From: Planctomycetota bacterium
GTDB taxonomy: Bacteria; Planctomycetota; Phycisphaerae; Sedimentisphaerales; Anaerohalosphaeraceae
DNA: 19,165 nucleotides
Direction of reading: 5' to 3'
Assembly: GCA_030637065.1 (NCBI GenBank)
Contig: DAOVVQ010000036.1
Span: forward strand, 1 to 19,165
Part shown: positions 12,305-19,165 of the stretch, piece by piece
Position numbering within the stretch: position 1 is the first letter of the stretch
Layout: the number at the start of each line of letters is the position of its first letter
Made by a program: the position numbers and the translations under genes
The notes under the pieces: generated by a model
What the model was told of the DNA's origin: nothing
What the model saw: the letters and a program-made list of their open reading frames with translations, nothing else
Databases searched by the model: none

Positions 12305-13552
12305 TTGGCAGAGTTTTCTTACAAAGGTGTTGGTAGGGGCGGCGAGCCGGTCAGCGGCGTTATCGAGGCGGTTGACCGCCGGGTGGCGATATCCGAGCTT
12401 ACGTCGCGAGGCCATTTTGTGTCGGACATTGCCGAGAAGGGCGATTCGTCCGGCGGCGGTCTTGCCGAGAGTATGTCCGGGCTGACGGACCTGTTTCAGA
12501 TCGGTTCCGGGCGGGTGACGAGTAAGGATGTTGTCGCGATGACCAGCCAGCTTAGCACCGCTCTTAGTGCGGGTCTCCCTATCCTCAACGCCCTTGAGAT
12601 CATCGCCGCCCAGCAGCATAAGCCCGCAATGAAGGGGCTTATGGAGGATCTGGCCGGCGAGGTCAGTTCCGGCAAGAGCCTTTCGGATGCCATGGCCGAG
12701 AGGGAGAGGGTCTTCAGCCGGCTTTACGTTTCGATGGTCCAGGTCGGCGAGACGGGCGGTATTCTCGAGCAGACGATGTCGCAGCTTTCGGAGCTTTTGA
12801 GCCGGGATGACAAGATCCGGTCCAATATGAAGAATGCCTCCGCCTATCCTTTGTTCGTTTTGTGTATCGGTATTATTTCGGTGATCATTGTCCTGACGAT
12901 GATCCTGCCTAAGATAATCGCGACGAGCGGCGGCGGTACCTCGGCGCTGCCTGCGCCGACGCGGATGCTGATGGGTATCAGCGGTTTTCTGATCAGCTTC
13001 GGCTGGCTTATGGCGGTGATTATCGGTGTGGCAGCCTACTACTTTATTACGTGGAAGCGAAGCGAGAGCGGCCGGCTTCGCTGGGATACGTTCAGGCTAA
13101 AAGTCCCGGTTCTTGGCCCGGTTCTCCTGACGATTGCCGTCGGTCGTTTTACGCGGACACTTGGCGCTTTGACCAAGTGCGGTATCACGATCCTTCAGGC
13201 TTTGAGTGTTGTTCGCGATACGCTCGGCAACGAGCTTTTGGGCAGGGGTATCGATGACGTTGCTGAGAAGGTCAAGATGGGCGAATCTTTGGCTGAGCCT
13301 CTCTCGGAATCGGGTCTTTTTCCGCCGCTGCTGGTCCAGATCGTTTCTTTAGGCGAGCAGACGGGCCGGCTTGACGAGTTGCTCTTAAATGCCGCCAATA
13401 CCTTCGACGAGCAGGCGGACGGTGCGGTCCAGCGATTTATGGCGATTTTTCCGGCGTTTTTAATAATGGTCCTGGCGGTAGTGATCGGGTTTATCATTGC
13501 AGCGACACTTTTGCCCATCATAGCGATGGAACTCGGCGGTTCGGGTTTGTAA
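12305..13552 (+). CDS. gspF: T2SS inner-membrane platform protein GspF
   Basis: A 415-residue protein with two T2SSF domains (about 75-200 and 275-400) and three membrane helices (about 181-203, 222-247 and 377-408). It forms the inner-membrane platform contacted by GspE. The N-terminus AEFSYKGVGRGGEPVSG is the usual GspF opening and fixes the TTG start at 12305, which has GGGA 7 nt upstream. The VSMVQVGETGGILEQ and VQIVSLGEQTGRLDELL motifs are the paired family signatures. The 93-bp gap from gspE holds no clear promoter. gspG follows after 20 bp. Confidence 0.95.
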   Translation: MAEFSYKGVGRGGEPVSGVIEAVDRRVAISELTSRGHFVSDIAEKGDSSGGGLAESMSGLTDLFQIGSGRVTSKDVVAMTSQLSTALSAGLPILNALEIIAAQQHKPAMKGLMEDLAGEVSSGKSLSDAMAERERVFSRLYVSMVQVGETGGILEQTMSQLSELLSRDDKIRSNMKNASAYPLFVLCIGIISVIIVLTMILPKIIATSGGGTSALPAPTRMLMGISGFLISFGWLMAVIIGVAAYYFITWKRSESGRLRWDTFRLKVPVLGPVLLTIAVGRFTRTLGALTKCGITILQALSVVRDTLGNELLGRGIDDVAEKVKMGESLAEPLSESGLFPPLLVQIVSLGEQTGRLDELLLNAANTFDEQADGAVQRFMAIFPAFLIMVLAVVIGFIIAATLLPIIAMELGGSGL

Positions 13553-13572
13553 GTTTATCGAAAGGAATGAAG

Positions 13573-14010
13573 ATGCGTAATAACAGAAGGTGTAATCGAC
13601 GGCGTAAGGGTTTTACTCTTATCGAGCTTTTGACGGTTGTGATTATCATTACGATGCTGGCGGCGTTTGTTGTCCCGCGTATGTTCAAGGGTCTCGGCAA
13701 GGCCAAACGCGATATCGCCCGCAGCAAGATGGCGATCCTGGATAGCGCTCTCGGCCAGTTTTATTATGACTGCGGTCGTATGCCTATGGATGAAGAGGGT
13801 CTCGATGCGCTTTTGACGCCGCCGGTCGACGTCGAGGAGAAATGGAACGGTCGTTACTTAAAGCCCAGCGATATTTTAGATCCGTGGGGCAGTCCTTACA
13901 TGTACTTTTCCGAGGGTATGGTCAATATCGGCAGTTATGATATTGTAAGTTTCGGTGCCGACGGTGCAGAGGGCGGCGAAGACGACAATGAAGATATTTA
14001 CAATGATTAG
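13573..14010 (+). CDS. gspG: Major pseudopilin GspG
   Basis: A 145-residue prepilin. The ATG at 13573 lies 6 nt after AAAGGA; an ATG at 13567 abuts that site and is rejected. The basic leader of 13 residues ends at G13, cleaved before F14-TLIE18, with the Glu at +5 needed for methylation and assembly. A hydrophobic helix of about 22 residues follows. The body has the GspG signatures MPMDEEGLDALLTPP, DPWGSPYMY and YDIVSFGADG, the region that binds calcium in known GspG. It ends in a strongly acidic tail (EGGEDDNEDIYND). It is expected to be processed by a prepilin peptidase that is not encoded here. The end overlaps gspH. Confidence 0.95.
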   Translation: MRNNRRCNRRRKGFTLIELLTVVIIITMLAAFVVPRMFKGLGKAKRDIARSKMAILDSALGQFYYDCGRMPMDEEGLDALLTPPVDVEEKWNGRYLKPSDILDPWGSPYMYFSEGMVNIGSYDIVSFGADGAEGGEDDNEDIYND

Positions 14011-14569
14011 CGATCGGCAGCGGACGCTCAGAAGGCGGGGCGGGTTTACGCTGATCGAGCTTTTGCTGGTGGTAGCGCTGGTAGTGCTGTTAGCCGGTCT
14101 TGGCGGCAATCGTTATGTCGTCGCCTATAAGCGTATGTTAGTTGAAAAGGCCGCGAAGGATATTTACCTGATGGCGAAATATGCCCGCGTGCTTGCGATA
14201 GAAAAGAGGATGGACTGTAAGCTGGTCATCGATGAGGTGGGCAAGAGTTATTTTTTGACGTCTGGTTACGGCGAAAGTGAGAGTGTTATTACGGACAGAT
14301 ACTCCAAGCCGCAGGAGTTAAGCGGCGAGGTCGCCTTCGAGGCCGTTGAAGTTACCTCTACGGTCGAAACCGACCAGGATATCTGGGAGGGTGTCAAGAT
14401 GGTGGTTTTTCGGTCCGACGGGACCGCGGATACCGCGATAGTTCAGTTAGGCGACGGCAAGAACCATTACAGCGTTTATGTGATGGCGGCTACGGGAAAG
14501 GCAAAGATCATGTTCGGCGAAGCCGGCGATGTTCCGATTGATATTGTAGATTTGGATGCTGAAGAATAA
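13988..14569 (+). CDS. gspH: Minor pseudopilin GspH
   Basis: A 193-residue prepilin-like protein. From ATG 13988 the leader is 19 residues, rich in arginine (RRRGG), with cleavage before F20-TLIE24 and a following hydrophobic helix (LLLVVALVVLLAGLG). ATG 14003 is another possible start and GTG 13955 is unlikely. The body is beta-rich with no strong motif, ending MFGEAGDVPIDIVDLDAEE. Its 5' end overlaps gspG by 23 bp, indicating translational coupling. The assignment to GspH rests on the leader, the size and the operon position after gspG. Confidence 0.85.
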   Translation: MKIFTMISDRQRTLRRRGGFTLIELLLVVALVVLLAGLGGNRYVVAYKRMLVEKAAKDIYLMAKYARVLAIEKRMDCKLVIDEVGKSYFLTSGYGESESVITDRYSKPQELSGEVAFEAVEVTSTVETDQDIWEGVKMVVFRSDGTADTAIVQLGDGKNHYSVYVMAATGKAKIMFGEAGDVPIDIVDLDAEE

Positions 14570-15036
14570 TGACGGCGATGGATAATAAATTGACGAGGAA
14601 GGGATTCAGCCTGATAGAGATGATCGCAGCGGCGGTTCTTCTGAGTACCGCGGTCGTCACTATTTGCGCGGTCGGCACGCACAGCATGACCAATATAAAG
14701 ACTAACCGCGAAAACGAACTGGCGTGGGAAGTATTGGACCGCCAGCTTACAGTGATCGATTATACGGGTATCGAGGAGTTTCTGGAGTACGGTGTGACCA
14801 GCGGCGAGGTCGAAAGTCCCGATGGCGCGGTCCATTACTGGGAGATGTCGGCTGAGGAGGGTTACTCGGGCAATCTTTACGATGTCGCGATATCGGTGTC
14901 GTGGGGCCCGATGGAGCATCGTCGGAGCGTCTCAGCGATTACGGTCCTAAACGGCAGCGGGATATTTGTTGAGGAAGAGGAAGAAGAGGAAACGACGGAA
15001 GAAGATTCAGGGGCAATGACAAGTGATGCGTTTTAG
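14569..15036 (+). CDS. gspI: Minor pseudopilin GspI
   Basis: A 155-residue prepilin-like protein. ATG 14569 overlaps the gspH stop as TAATG. The leader is 12 residues and cleavage is expected before F13-SLIE17. The segment ENELAWEVLDRQL after the hydrophobic helix is typical of GspI (NxxLAxWVxxNxL in relatives). The C-terminus carries a run of glutamates (VEEEEEEETTEEDSG), encoded by a purine-rich stretch at about 14970-15008, which is unusual for this family. It overlaps gspJ by 11-14 bp. GspI is thought to form the pseudopilus tip with GspJ and GspK. Confidence 0.85.
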   Translation: MTAMDNKLTRKGFSLIEMIAAAVLLSTAVVTICAVGTHSMTNIKTNRENELAWEVLDRQLTVIDYTGIEEFLEYGVTSGEVESPDGAVHYWEMSAEEGYSGNLYDVAISVSWGPMEHRRSVSAITVLNGSGIFVEEEEEEETTEEDSGAMTSDAF

Positions 15037-15739
15037 ATTTTGCAAAAGCGGTTTTACGCTGATCGAGGTGGTTGTCGCTTCGGTTATCGGGATGTTCATC
15101 ATGATGGTCGCGGTGAGCACCCTTCGGACAGTCAGCGCCGGTCGGGAGCGTATTTATGATAATACCGCCGCAGCCGACGAGCTTCGTTTCGCGGCGAATC
15201 TGATCCGCTGCGATTTTGCGAATCTTTATCGTGACAAGATCGACGATATGAAGCTGGAGGGCGGTATCGGTTCGGATTACGGCTCAGCCGGCTCATCGGT
15301 TACATTCTGGGCGACATCCACGGTTTCAGCCAGAACCGCCGCGATCGAGGGCGATCTTTACGAGATCCAGTACCTCCTTCAGGAAAGTAACGGCAAGCAG
15401 GTCCTCATGCGTCGCCTGTGCCCGATCGTCGGCAGCGAAGAGGAGGGCGAACTTGCCATGGGTGTGATGACCGCGATCGCCGAGAATATATTGGCGTTCG
15501 AGCTTCGTTATTTTGACGGCGACGAGTGGCTGACCGAATGGACGACGGAGGATAAGTCGATCCCCGGCATGGTCGAGGTCTCTCTCGCGGCGTCGATGGA
15601 GCATGACCCCAAACGTTTGATGAGTAAGACGTTTTTTATGAGTTTTCCCCGTCTTCGCTATACCGCGGACAAGGTTTCCGAGGTTGACAGCGATGGCGAG
15701 GACGAGGCTTTTGAAGTTGGTGCGGAAGGTTCCGAATAG
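15026..15739 (+). CDS. gspJ: Minor pseudopilin GspJ
   Basis: A 237-residue prepilin-like protein. ATG 15026 or GTG 15023 both fit; the GTG has AGGGG at 9 nt. The leader is only 9 residues (ending CKSG) before F10-TLIE14, followed by a hydrophobic helix. Family-like features are RFAANLIRCDFANLYRD after the helix, a long beta-rich body and a segment AENILAFELRYFDGDEWLTEW. The tail is acidic (EVDSDGEDEAFEVGAEGSE). It abuts gspK with no gap. Placement between gspI and gspK supports the name. Confidence 0.88.
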   Translation: MRFRFCKSGFTLIEVVVASVIGMFIMMVAVSTLRTVSAGRERIYDNTAAADELRFAANLIRCDFANLYRDKIDDMKLEGGIGSDYGSAGSSVTFWATSTVSARTAAIEGDLYEIQYLLQESNGKQVLMRRLCPIVGSEEEGELAMGVMTAIAENILAFELRYFDGDEWLTEWTTEDKSIPGMVEVSLAASMEHDPKRLMSKTFFMSFPRLRYTADKVSEVDSDGEDEAFEVGAEGSE

Positions 15740-16987
15740 ATGAGTGCGTGGTTTTCAAATCGAGTTAAGTCGCCCGGCCTGGTGCTGGTTGCCGTGATGT
15801 GGATAATCATCCTTCTGACGGTGATGATCGCGGTGGTTGCCAAGTCGAGTCGTCTCGATACGCGCATAAGTATGGGCGGCGCCGAGCAGATGCGTCTTAA
15901 ATGGGCGTGCCGGGCGGGTATCGAGACAGCCGTTGCGGTCCTGGGCGACGACGAAGAAGAGACTGTCAGCGATAGTTACGACGACCTGTGGTACGCCAAT
16001 GACGTTGACTTTAACGATGTCCAGCTCGATCTGTGCCGCTTTTCGGTCGAGGTTGTCGATGAGTCGAGCAAACTGAACGTCAACACGGCGACGAAAAATC
16101 AGCTTTTGTATATTCCCGATATGACCGAGGAGATCGCCGACAGCATCATAGACTGGCGCGACGGCAACGACAATATCAATGCCGGCGGGGCCGAGAGCGG
16201 ATATTATATCAACATGCCTTACGGATATAAGATCAGGAACGGCAAGATCAAGACGGTTCGCGAGATGCTTCGGATCAAGGGCGTAACGCAAGGCCTGCTG
16301 TACGGGCTGCTCGACGATGAGAATGTGTCGGTTTATAACGCCGGCTGGATCAATTATCTTACGTGTTACGGCTATTGTGAGGATATCGACGTTGACGGGG
16401 GGAGCCGGACGAATATCAGCGAAGGCAGCGCCAGGCCGATGGCCAAACGCCTTGGCATAAGCGAGTCCCTGGCTCAGTGGATCGTTGATACCCGCGGCAA
16501 CAAAAACTACAAGAGCATAGGCGATCTGATAAGCAAGAACACCCCACCCCGGCCCCAAAAGCAGAGCGGGAATTCCTCGAATAACTCTACCGTTCTGGAT
16601 TTGCAAACGTTTTACAAGATCGCCGACCGGATAACGGTCAGTAAACAAAAGACGGTTATCGGTCGTGTCAATATCAATACGGCTCCCTACGAGGTGCTCG
16701 TTGCCGTTCTGGAAGGTGACGACCAGATCGCCGAAGATATCATCGCGTACCGCGAGAGCCAGATTAACGGGATAACCGAGCTTGGTCAGTTGGCGCAAAT
16801 CAGTTCTTTTACGAATACGATAGTCAATAAGTATATCGGTTATTTTACGACCCGTTCGAGTGTTTTTACTGTTTACAGTTACGCCCGTACGGAGACGACA
16901 GGTGCCGATCGTCAGGTCGAGGCGGTGATCGACCGCGGCCAGTCGCCGGCGGAGATTCTTTACTATCGGTCAGGAGCGTTCAATTGA
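15740..16987 (+). CDS. gspK: Minor pseudopilin GspK
   Basis: A 415-residue protein, the large capping pseudopilin. ATG 15740 follows the gspJ stop directly, with GGAAGG 10 nt upstream. The leader ends SPG13, then LVLVAVMWIIILL. As is normal for GspK, it lacks the +5 glutamate, which suits a tip subunit. It has the family's helix-hairpin-helix domain (LNVNTATKNQLLYIPDM then EEIADSIIDWRDGND), with a second NINTAPYEVLVAVL motif and IAEDIIAYRES later, and calcium-type acidic loops (NDNINAGGAES). The region around 260-300 has a low-complexity linker. It overlaps gspL by TTGA. Confidence 0.93.
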   Translation: MSAWFSNRVKSPGLVLVAVMWIIILLTVMIAVVAKSSRLDTRISMGGAEQMRLKWACRAGIETAVAVLGDDEEETVSDSYDDLWYANDVDFNDVQLDLCRFSVEVVDESSKLNVNTATKNQLLYIPDMTEEIADSIIDWRDGNDNINAGGAESGYYINMPYGYKIRNGKIKTVREMLRIKGVTQGLLYGLLDDENVSVYNAGWINYLTCYGYCEDIDVDGGSRTNISEGSARPMAKRLGISESLAQWIVDTRGNKNYKSIGDLISKNTPPRPQKQSGNSSNNSTVLDLQTFYKIADRITVSKQKTVIGRVNINTAPYEVLVAVLEGDDQIAEDIIAYRESQINGITELGQLAQISSFTNTIVNKYIGYFTTRSSVFTVYSYARTETTGADRQVEAVIDRGQSPAEILYYRSGAFN

Positions 16988-18435
16988 GCGATACGGATAA
17001 AAAACATTACAGTTCGGATGCGGTATTTGCATTTGCCGGTCCTGTTGCCGGCCAGGAGGTTTTTCGCGGAGTCGAGCTGAAACGCTCGGGCGGGCGTTTC
17101 CAGGTCGGGTGCAAAAGGCAAAAGGCATCTGACGGCAACTGGTCGTCATTTGTCAAATCGACGCTGTCCGCCAGTCGCCCCAGCGGTGAAACCGGCGAGA
17201 TGGCACCGGTCGTGGTTAGTTCCGGTTCCGCGGGCATTGGTTTTTACCGGATTGAGATACCGCCTGTCGAAGAAAGCGAGGTCGCCGGCATCGTTCGTAT
17301 GCAGGCCGAGAGCCTGCTCCCCTTGCCTGCCGATGAGATGGAGCTTGCCTGGCGTGTCAGCGGGGCCTCGGCGGACGGACGGATATGTACGATCGCAGCA
17401 GGCAGAACCACACAGCTCAGGGGTACGGTCGTCGCGGCGAAGGGCTGTAAGGCATCGAGGATCGTGTTGGCGTGTGAAGGCGTTGTCCGCCTGTGGCGCG
17501 AGCTGGCCGGCGGCAGCGATGACCGAAGCGTCATCATTCATGTTCGAGCTAACGATACGTGGGTTTTATTGGCCCAGGATGGCCGGCTTTGCCGGGCGGT
17601 GGTGTTGGATGTCGGGGCCAATGATCTGCCCGGGTGTAGCGATGGTGCCTCCGATAGCGGCGATGCGGAGCTTTTTGTTTACGACCTGCGCAGTACGCTC
17701 GAGCTTTTCGGCGGCGATGGTGCCGTCAGCGATGTTTTTGTTCTGTCCGATAGCCAACAGCGGTACTCCGGTTTGATCTCGTATCTGTCCGATTCCGGCA
17801 TAAATACCGAATCAGCGGTGATCGATGCCGATCGGCTGGTGCTTTCAGGGCTCGATGGCGATGACGGCAATGGCGGGATATTGGACTATGTCGAGGTTCT
17901 TGGCGCCGGCTTATTGGTTCTGGAAGGCGGCGGCGAGTTGGATCTTTTCGGCGATATGTACCGGCCCGGCGAAAGCTCCGCCGGTTCCGACAGGCCGGGG
18001 CTGTTTAAGTTCGGTTGCGCAGCAGCGGTAATAATGCTGATTCTCTGCCTTGTGGTCTTTAAGGCGGCCGACAAAGCGGGCCTTGCCCGGCTGGAGAGTA
18101 CGGATCTGAGCGTTCTGATCGCTCAGCAGGAGACCCGTGAGCAGATCGCCGCTCAACGACCCGATATTCTCGATATGCTTAATAAGTTGATCGAGAGCGG
18201 CCCTGACGGCGTATTGCTTGACAGTTTTCGTTTCAAGAAGTCTCAGGCTGTGACGGTATCGGGAACTGCAAAGAGCCTCGAAATACTGTATGCATTCGAG
18301 AAGGCGCTTATGGGCAAGAGCGGGATCAGCGATGTTACGATCCAAAATCCAGTTGTCGATGAGAAAAAGAAAGCGGTTACGTTTCGTATGACGTTTCATT
18401 ACATGAACTTTACGAAGAAGACGAGGAATATTTGA
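16984..18435 (+). CDS. gspL: T2SS platform protein GspL
   Basis: A 483-residue bitopic protein linking the GspE ATPase to the inner-membrane platform. TTG 16984 overlaps the gspK stop and has AGGAG 7 nt upstream; no in-frame ATG appears until about residue 73. The cytoplasmic part (1-335) resembles the divergent actin-like fold of GspL/PilM (IPPVEESEVAGIVRMQAESLLPLPADEMELAW is the clearest family stretch, beginning near residue 91). A membrane helix spans about 343-359. The periplasmic end (about 400-483) has a PilN-like ferredoxin fold pattern (LLDSFRFKKSQAVTVSGTA, then VTFRMTFHYM). It is acidic, with many Ser/Gly/Asp stretches. gspM starts within its stop codon. Confidence 0.85.
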   Translation: MSDTDKKHYSSDAVFAFAGPVAGQEVFRGVELKRSGGRFQVGCKRQKASDGNWSSFVKSTLSASRPSGETGEMAPVVVSSGSAGIGFYRIEIPPVEESEVAGIVRMQAESLLPLPADEMELAWRVSGASADGRICTIAAGRTTQLRGTVVAAKGCKASRIVLACEGVVRLWRELAGGSDDRSVIIHVRANDTWVLLAQDGRLCRAVVLDVGANDLPGCSDGASDSGDAELFVYDLRSTLELFGGDGAVSDVFVLSDSQQRYSGLISYLSDSGINTESAVIDADRLVLSGLDGDDGNGGILDYVEVLGAGLLVLEGGGELDLFGDMYRPGESSAGSDRPGLFKFGCAAAVIMLILCLVVFKAADKAGLARLESTDLSVLIAQQETREQIAAQRPDILDMLNKLIESGPDGVLLDSFRFKKSQAVTVSGTAKSLEILYAFEKALMGKSGISDVTIQNPVVDEKKKAVTFRMTFHYMNFTKKTRNI

Positions 18436-18962
18436 TGGCCTCTCTAAGCGAACGAGATAAACGTGCGGTGAAACTGGGCGGCATTGGCATGGTAATGATC
18501 ATAGCTTATGTTGTGGTCGGCCCGTGGTTTTCTAACTGGCAGGTTACCCGTCAGTCGCTTGCCAGGGAGCGGGCGAAGTTCGAGGGCATTGTCAGCAGCG
18601 GCAACGTTTCGGCAAAACAGGCAGCCCTTATCTCCAGGGTTCCTGTTTTCGAGATGCCACAGGGTGAAGAGCCGCAGCGTACCGCATTTCGGGATGCGTT
18701 TAATACGCAGCTTAAAAAGGCCGGTGTAAAGATCAAGAGCCTCAAATCCCTTCCGGTCAAGCGGACGGCGATAGCCGGCGGTTACAAAAAACTCATGCTC
18801 CAGTGCCGCGGCCAATGCGGGTTCAGCCAGGTGCTCAACCTGCTGGCGGATTTGAACAGTAATCCTTATTTTGTCGGCGTCGAGGATATCGAGATGAAAG
18901 TCGACAGCCGCAATCGTAATTCGATGGAGGTTACGCTGACGGTTTCGACCTTTGTTAAATAA
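18435..18962 (+). CDS. gspM: T2SS platform protein GspM
   Basis: A 175-residue small bitopic protein. ATG 18435 overlaps the gspL stop as TGATG and has GAGGA 7 nt upstream; TTG 18432 is the alternative. A short cytoplasmic tail (SERDKRAVKLG) precedes a membrane helix at about 14-30, followed by a coiled segment and a ferredoxin-like periplasmic domain (GVKIKSLKSLPVK, FSQVLNLLADLNSNPYFVGVEDIEMKV, MEVTLTVSTFVK). This layout fits GspM/PilO, the partner of GspL. No signal peptide cleavage site is seen. The gap after it is 27 bp to the next ORF. Confidence 0.85.
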   Translation: MASLSERDKRAVKLGGIGMVMIIAYVVVGPWFSNWQVTRQSLARERAKFEGIVSSGNVSAKQAALISRVPVFEMPQGEEPQRTAFRDAFNTQLKKAGVKIKSLKSLPVKRTAIAGGYKKLMLQCRGQCGFSQVLNLLADLNSNPYFVGVEDIEMKVDSRNRNSMEVTLTVSTFVK

Positions 18963-18989
18963 CGGCAAAGAGCGGGTGTATATCGAATA

Positions 18990-19165
18990 ATGAAAAATGA
19001 ATCGCAAATATTAAAAGATAGCGGGTGCGAAATTATGAAGATCGATAATATTAAAATCCGGAACACTGCCATTTTTGACATTCTTGTTGAAGTCGCGAAT
19101 GAACATCTCTGCACGATAGACATCAGGGACTGCGAAGTTGAATGCCGGAAAATCTTTATCAAGCA
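18990..19165 (+). CDS. Unrecognised ORF, partial at right edge
   Basis: 58 codons from ATG 18990 remain open at the edge; ATG 19035 is an alternative start. There is no strong ribosome-binding site. The N-terminal part is hydrophilic, with a beta-like stretch (MKIDNIKIRNTAIFDILVEV) and four cysteines in the visible 58 residues (GCE, HLC, RDC, VEC). It has no signal peptide, so it does not look like the start of a GspD secretin or GspC. It follows gspM by 27 bp on the same strand and may be co-transcribed. Composition is more AT-rich than in the gsp genes. Confidence 0.5.
   Translation, partial: MKNESQILKDSGCEIMKIDNIKIRNTAIFDILVEVANEHLCTIDIRDCEVECRKIFIK

Noticed and set aside
15755..16798. 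Minus-strand open frame of 347 codons within gspK
   Set aside because: It is opposite a well-supported GspK with helix-hairpin-helix motifs; no independent evidence.
1..19165. CRISPR arrays, insertion sequences, rRNA
   Set aside because: No regularly spaced direct repeats of CRISPR length, no transposase-like frame and no rRNA sequence were seen.

Overview
The window (19,165 bp, moderately GC-rich, many GTG/TTG starts, Shine-Dalgarno sites of the AAGGAG type) looks chromosomal and bacterial. A divergent type II secretion (T2SS) gene set, very aspartate/glutamate-rich proteins and a PilM-type protein carrying a long PilN-like extension suggest Planctomycetota, probably a Phycisphaerae-like lineage. 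That placement is inference; no rRNA or universal marker was available to test it.

Layout. (1) 1-2157, minus strand: a PilM-like actin-fold ATPase continuing off the left edge. It is divergent from mtaB (2314-3558), and the gap between them holds four copies of one heptamer. (2) 3586-6069: an islet with an orphan YgiT-type zinc-finger protein on the plus strand and three minus-strand genes. These are a small protein overlapping a nucleotidyltransferase (a two-gene toxin-antitoxin-like pair) and an unrecognised protein whose C-terminus is packed with cysteines. (3) 6290-9641: ispD, a BamD-like TPR lipoprotein and tilS. A strong intrinsic terminator lies inside the first codons of the longest tilS reading frame, and tilS has a run-on 3' end. 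(4) 9642-10498: a tRNA-Gly(CCC) with a good promoter, then about 500 bp without a convincing gene but with repeats and hairpins, ending in the gspE promoter. (5) 10499-18962: a compact T2SS operon in the order gspE-F-G-H-I-J-K-L-M, with overlapping or abutting genes from gspG onward. (6) 18990 to the right edge: the start of an unrecognised ORF.

Functionally, gspE-M encode the cytoplasmic ATPase, the inner-membrane platform (F, L, M) and the pseudopilins (G, H, I, J, K). The secretin (GspD), GspC and a prepilin peptidase are not in the window. GspE carries a two-motif MshEN domain, a fold known to bind cyclic-di-GMP in related ATPases, so secretion may answer to that second messenger. MtaB, TilS and the tRNA gene belong to tRNA maturation and decoding; IspD belongs to the MEP isoprenoid pathway.

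The best leads for something new are the PilM-PilN fusion with an internal NLLP motif, the helically phased CGCCAAA array upstream of it, the nucleotidyltransferase / cysteine-rich cassette, the terminator embedded at the tilS start, and the MshEN-GspE link.
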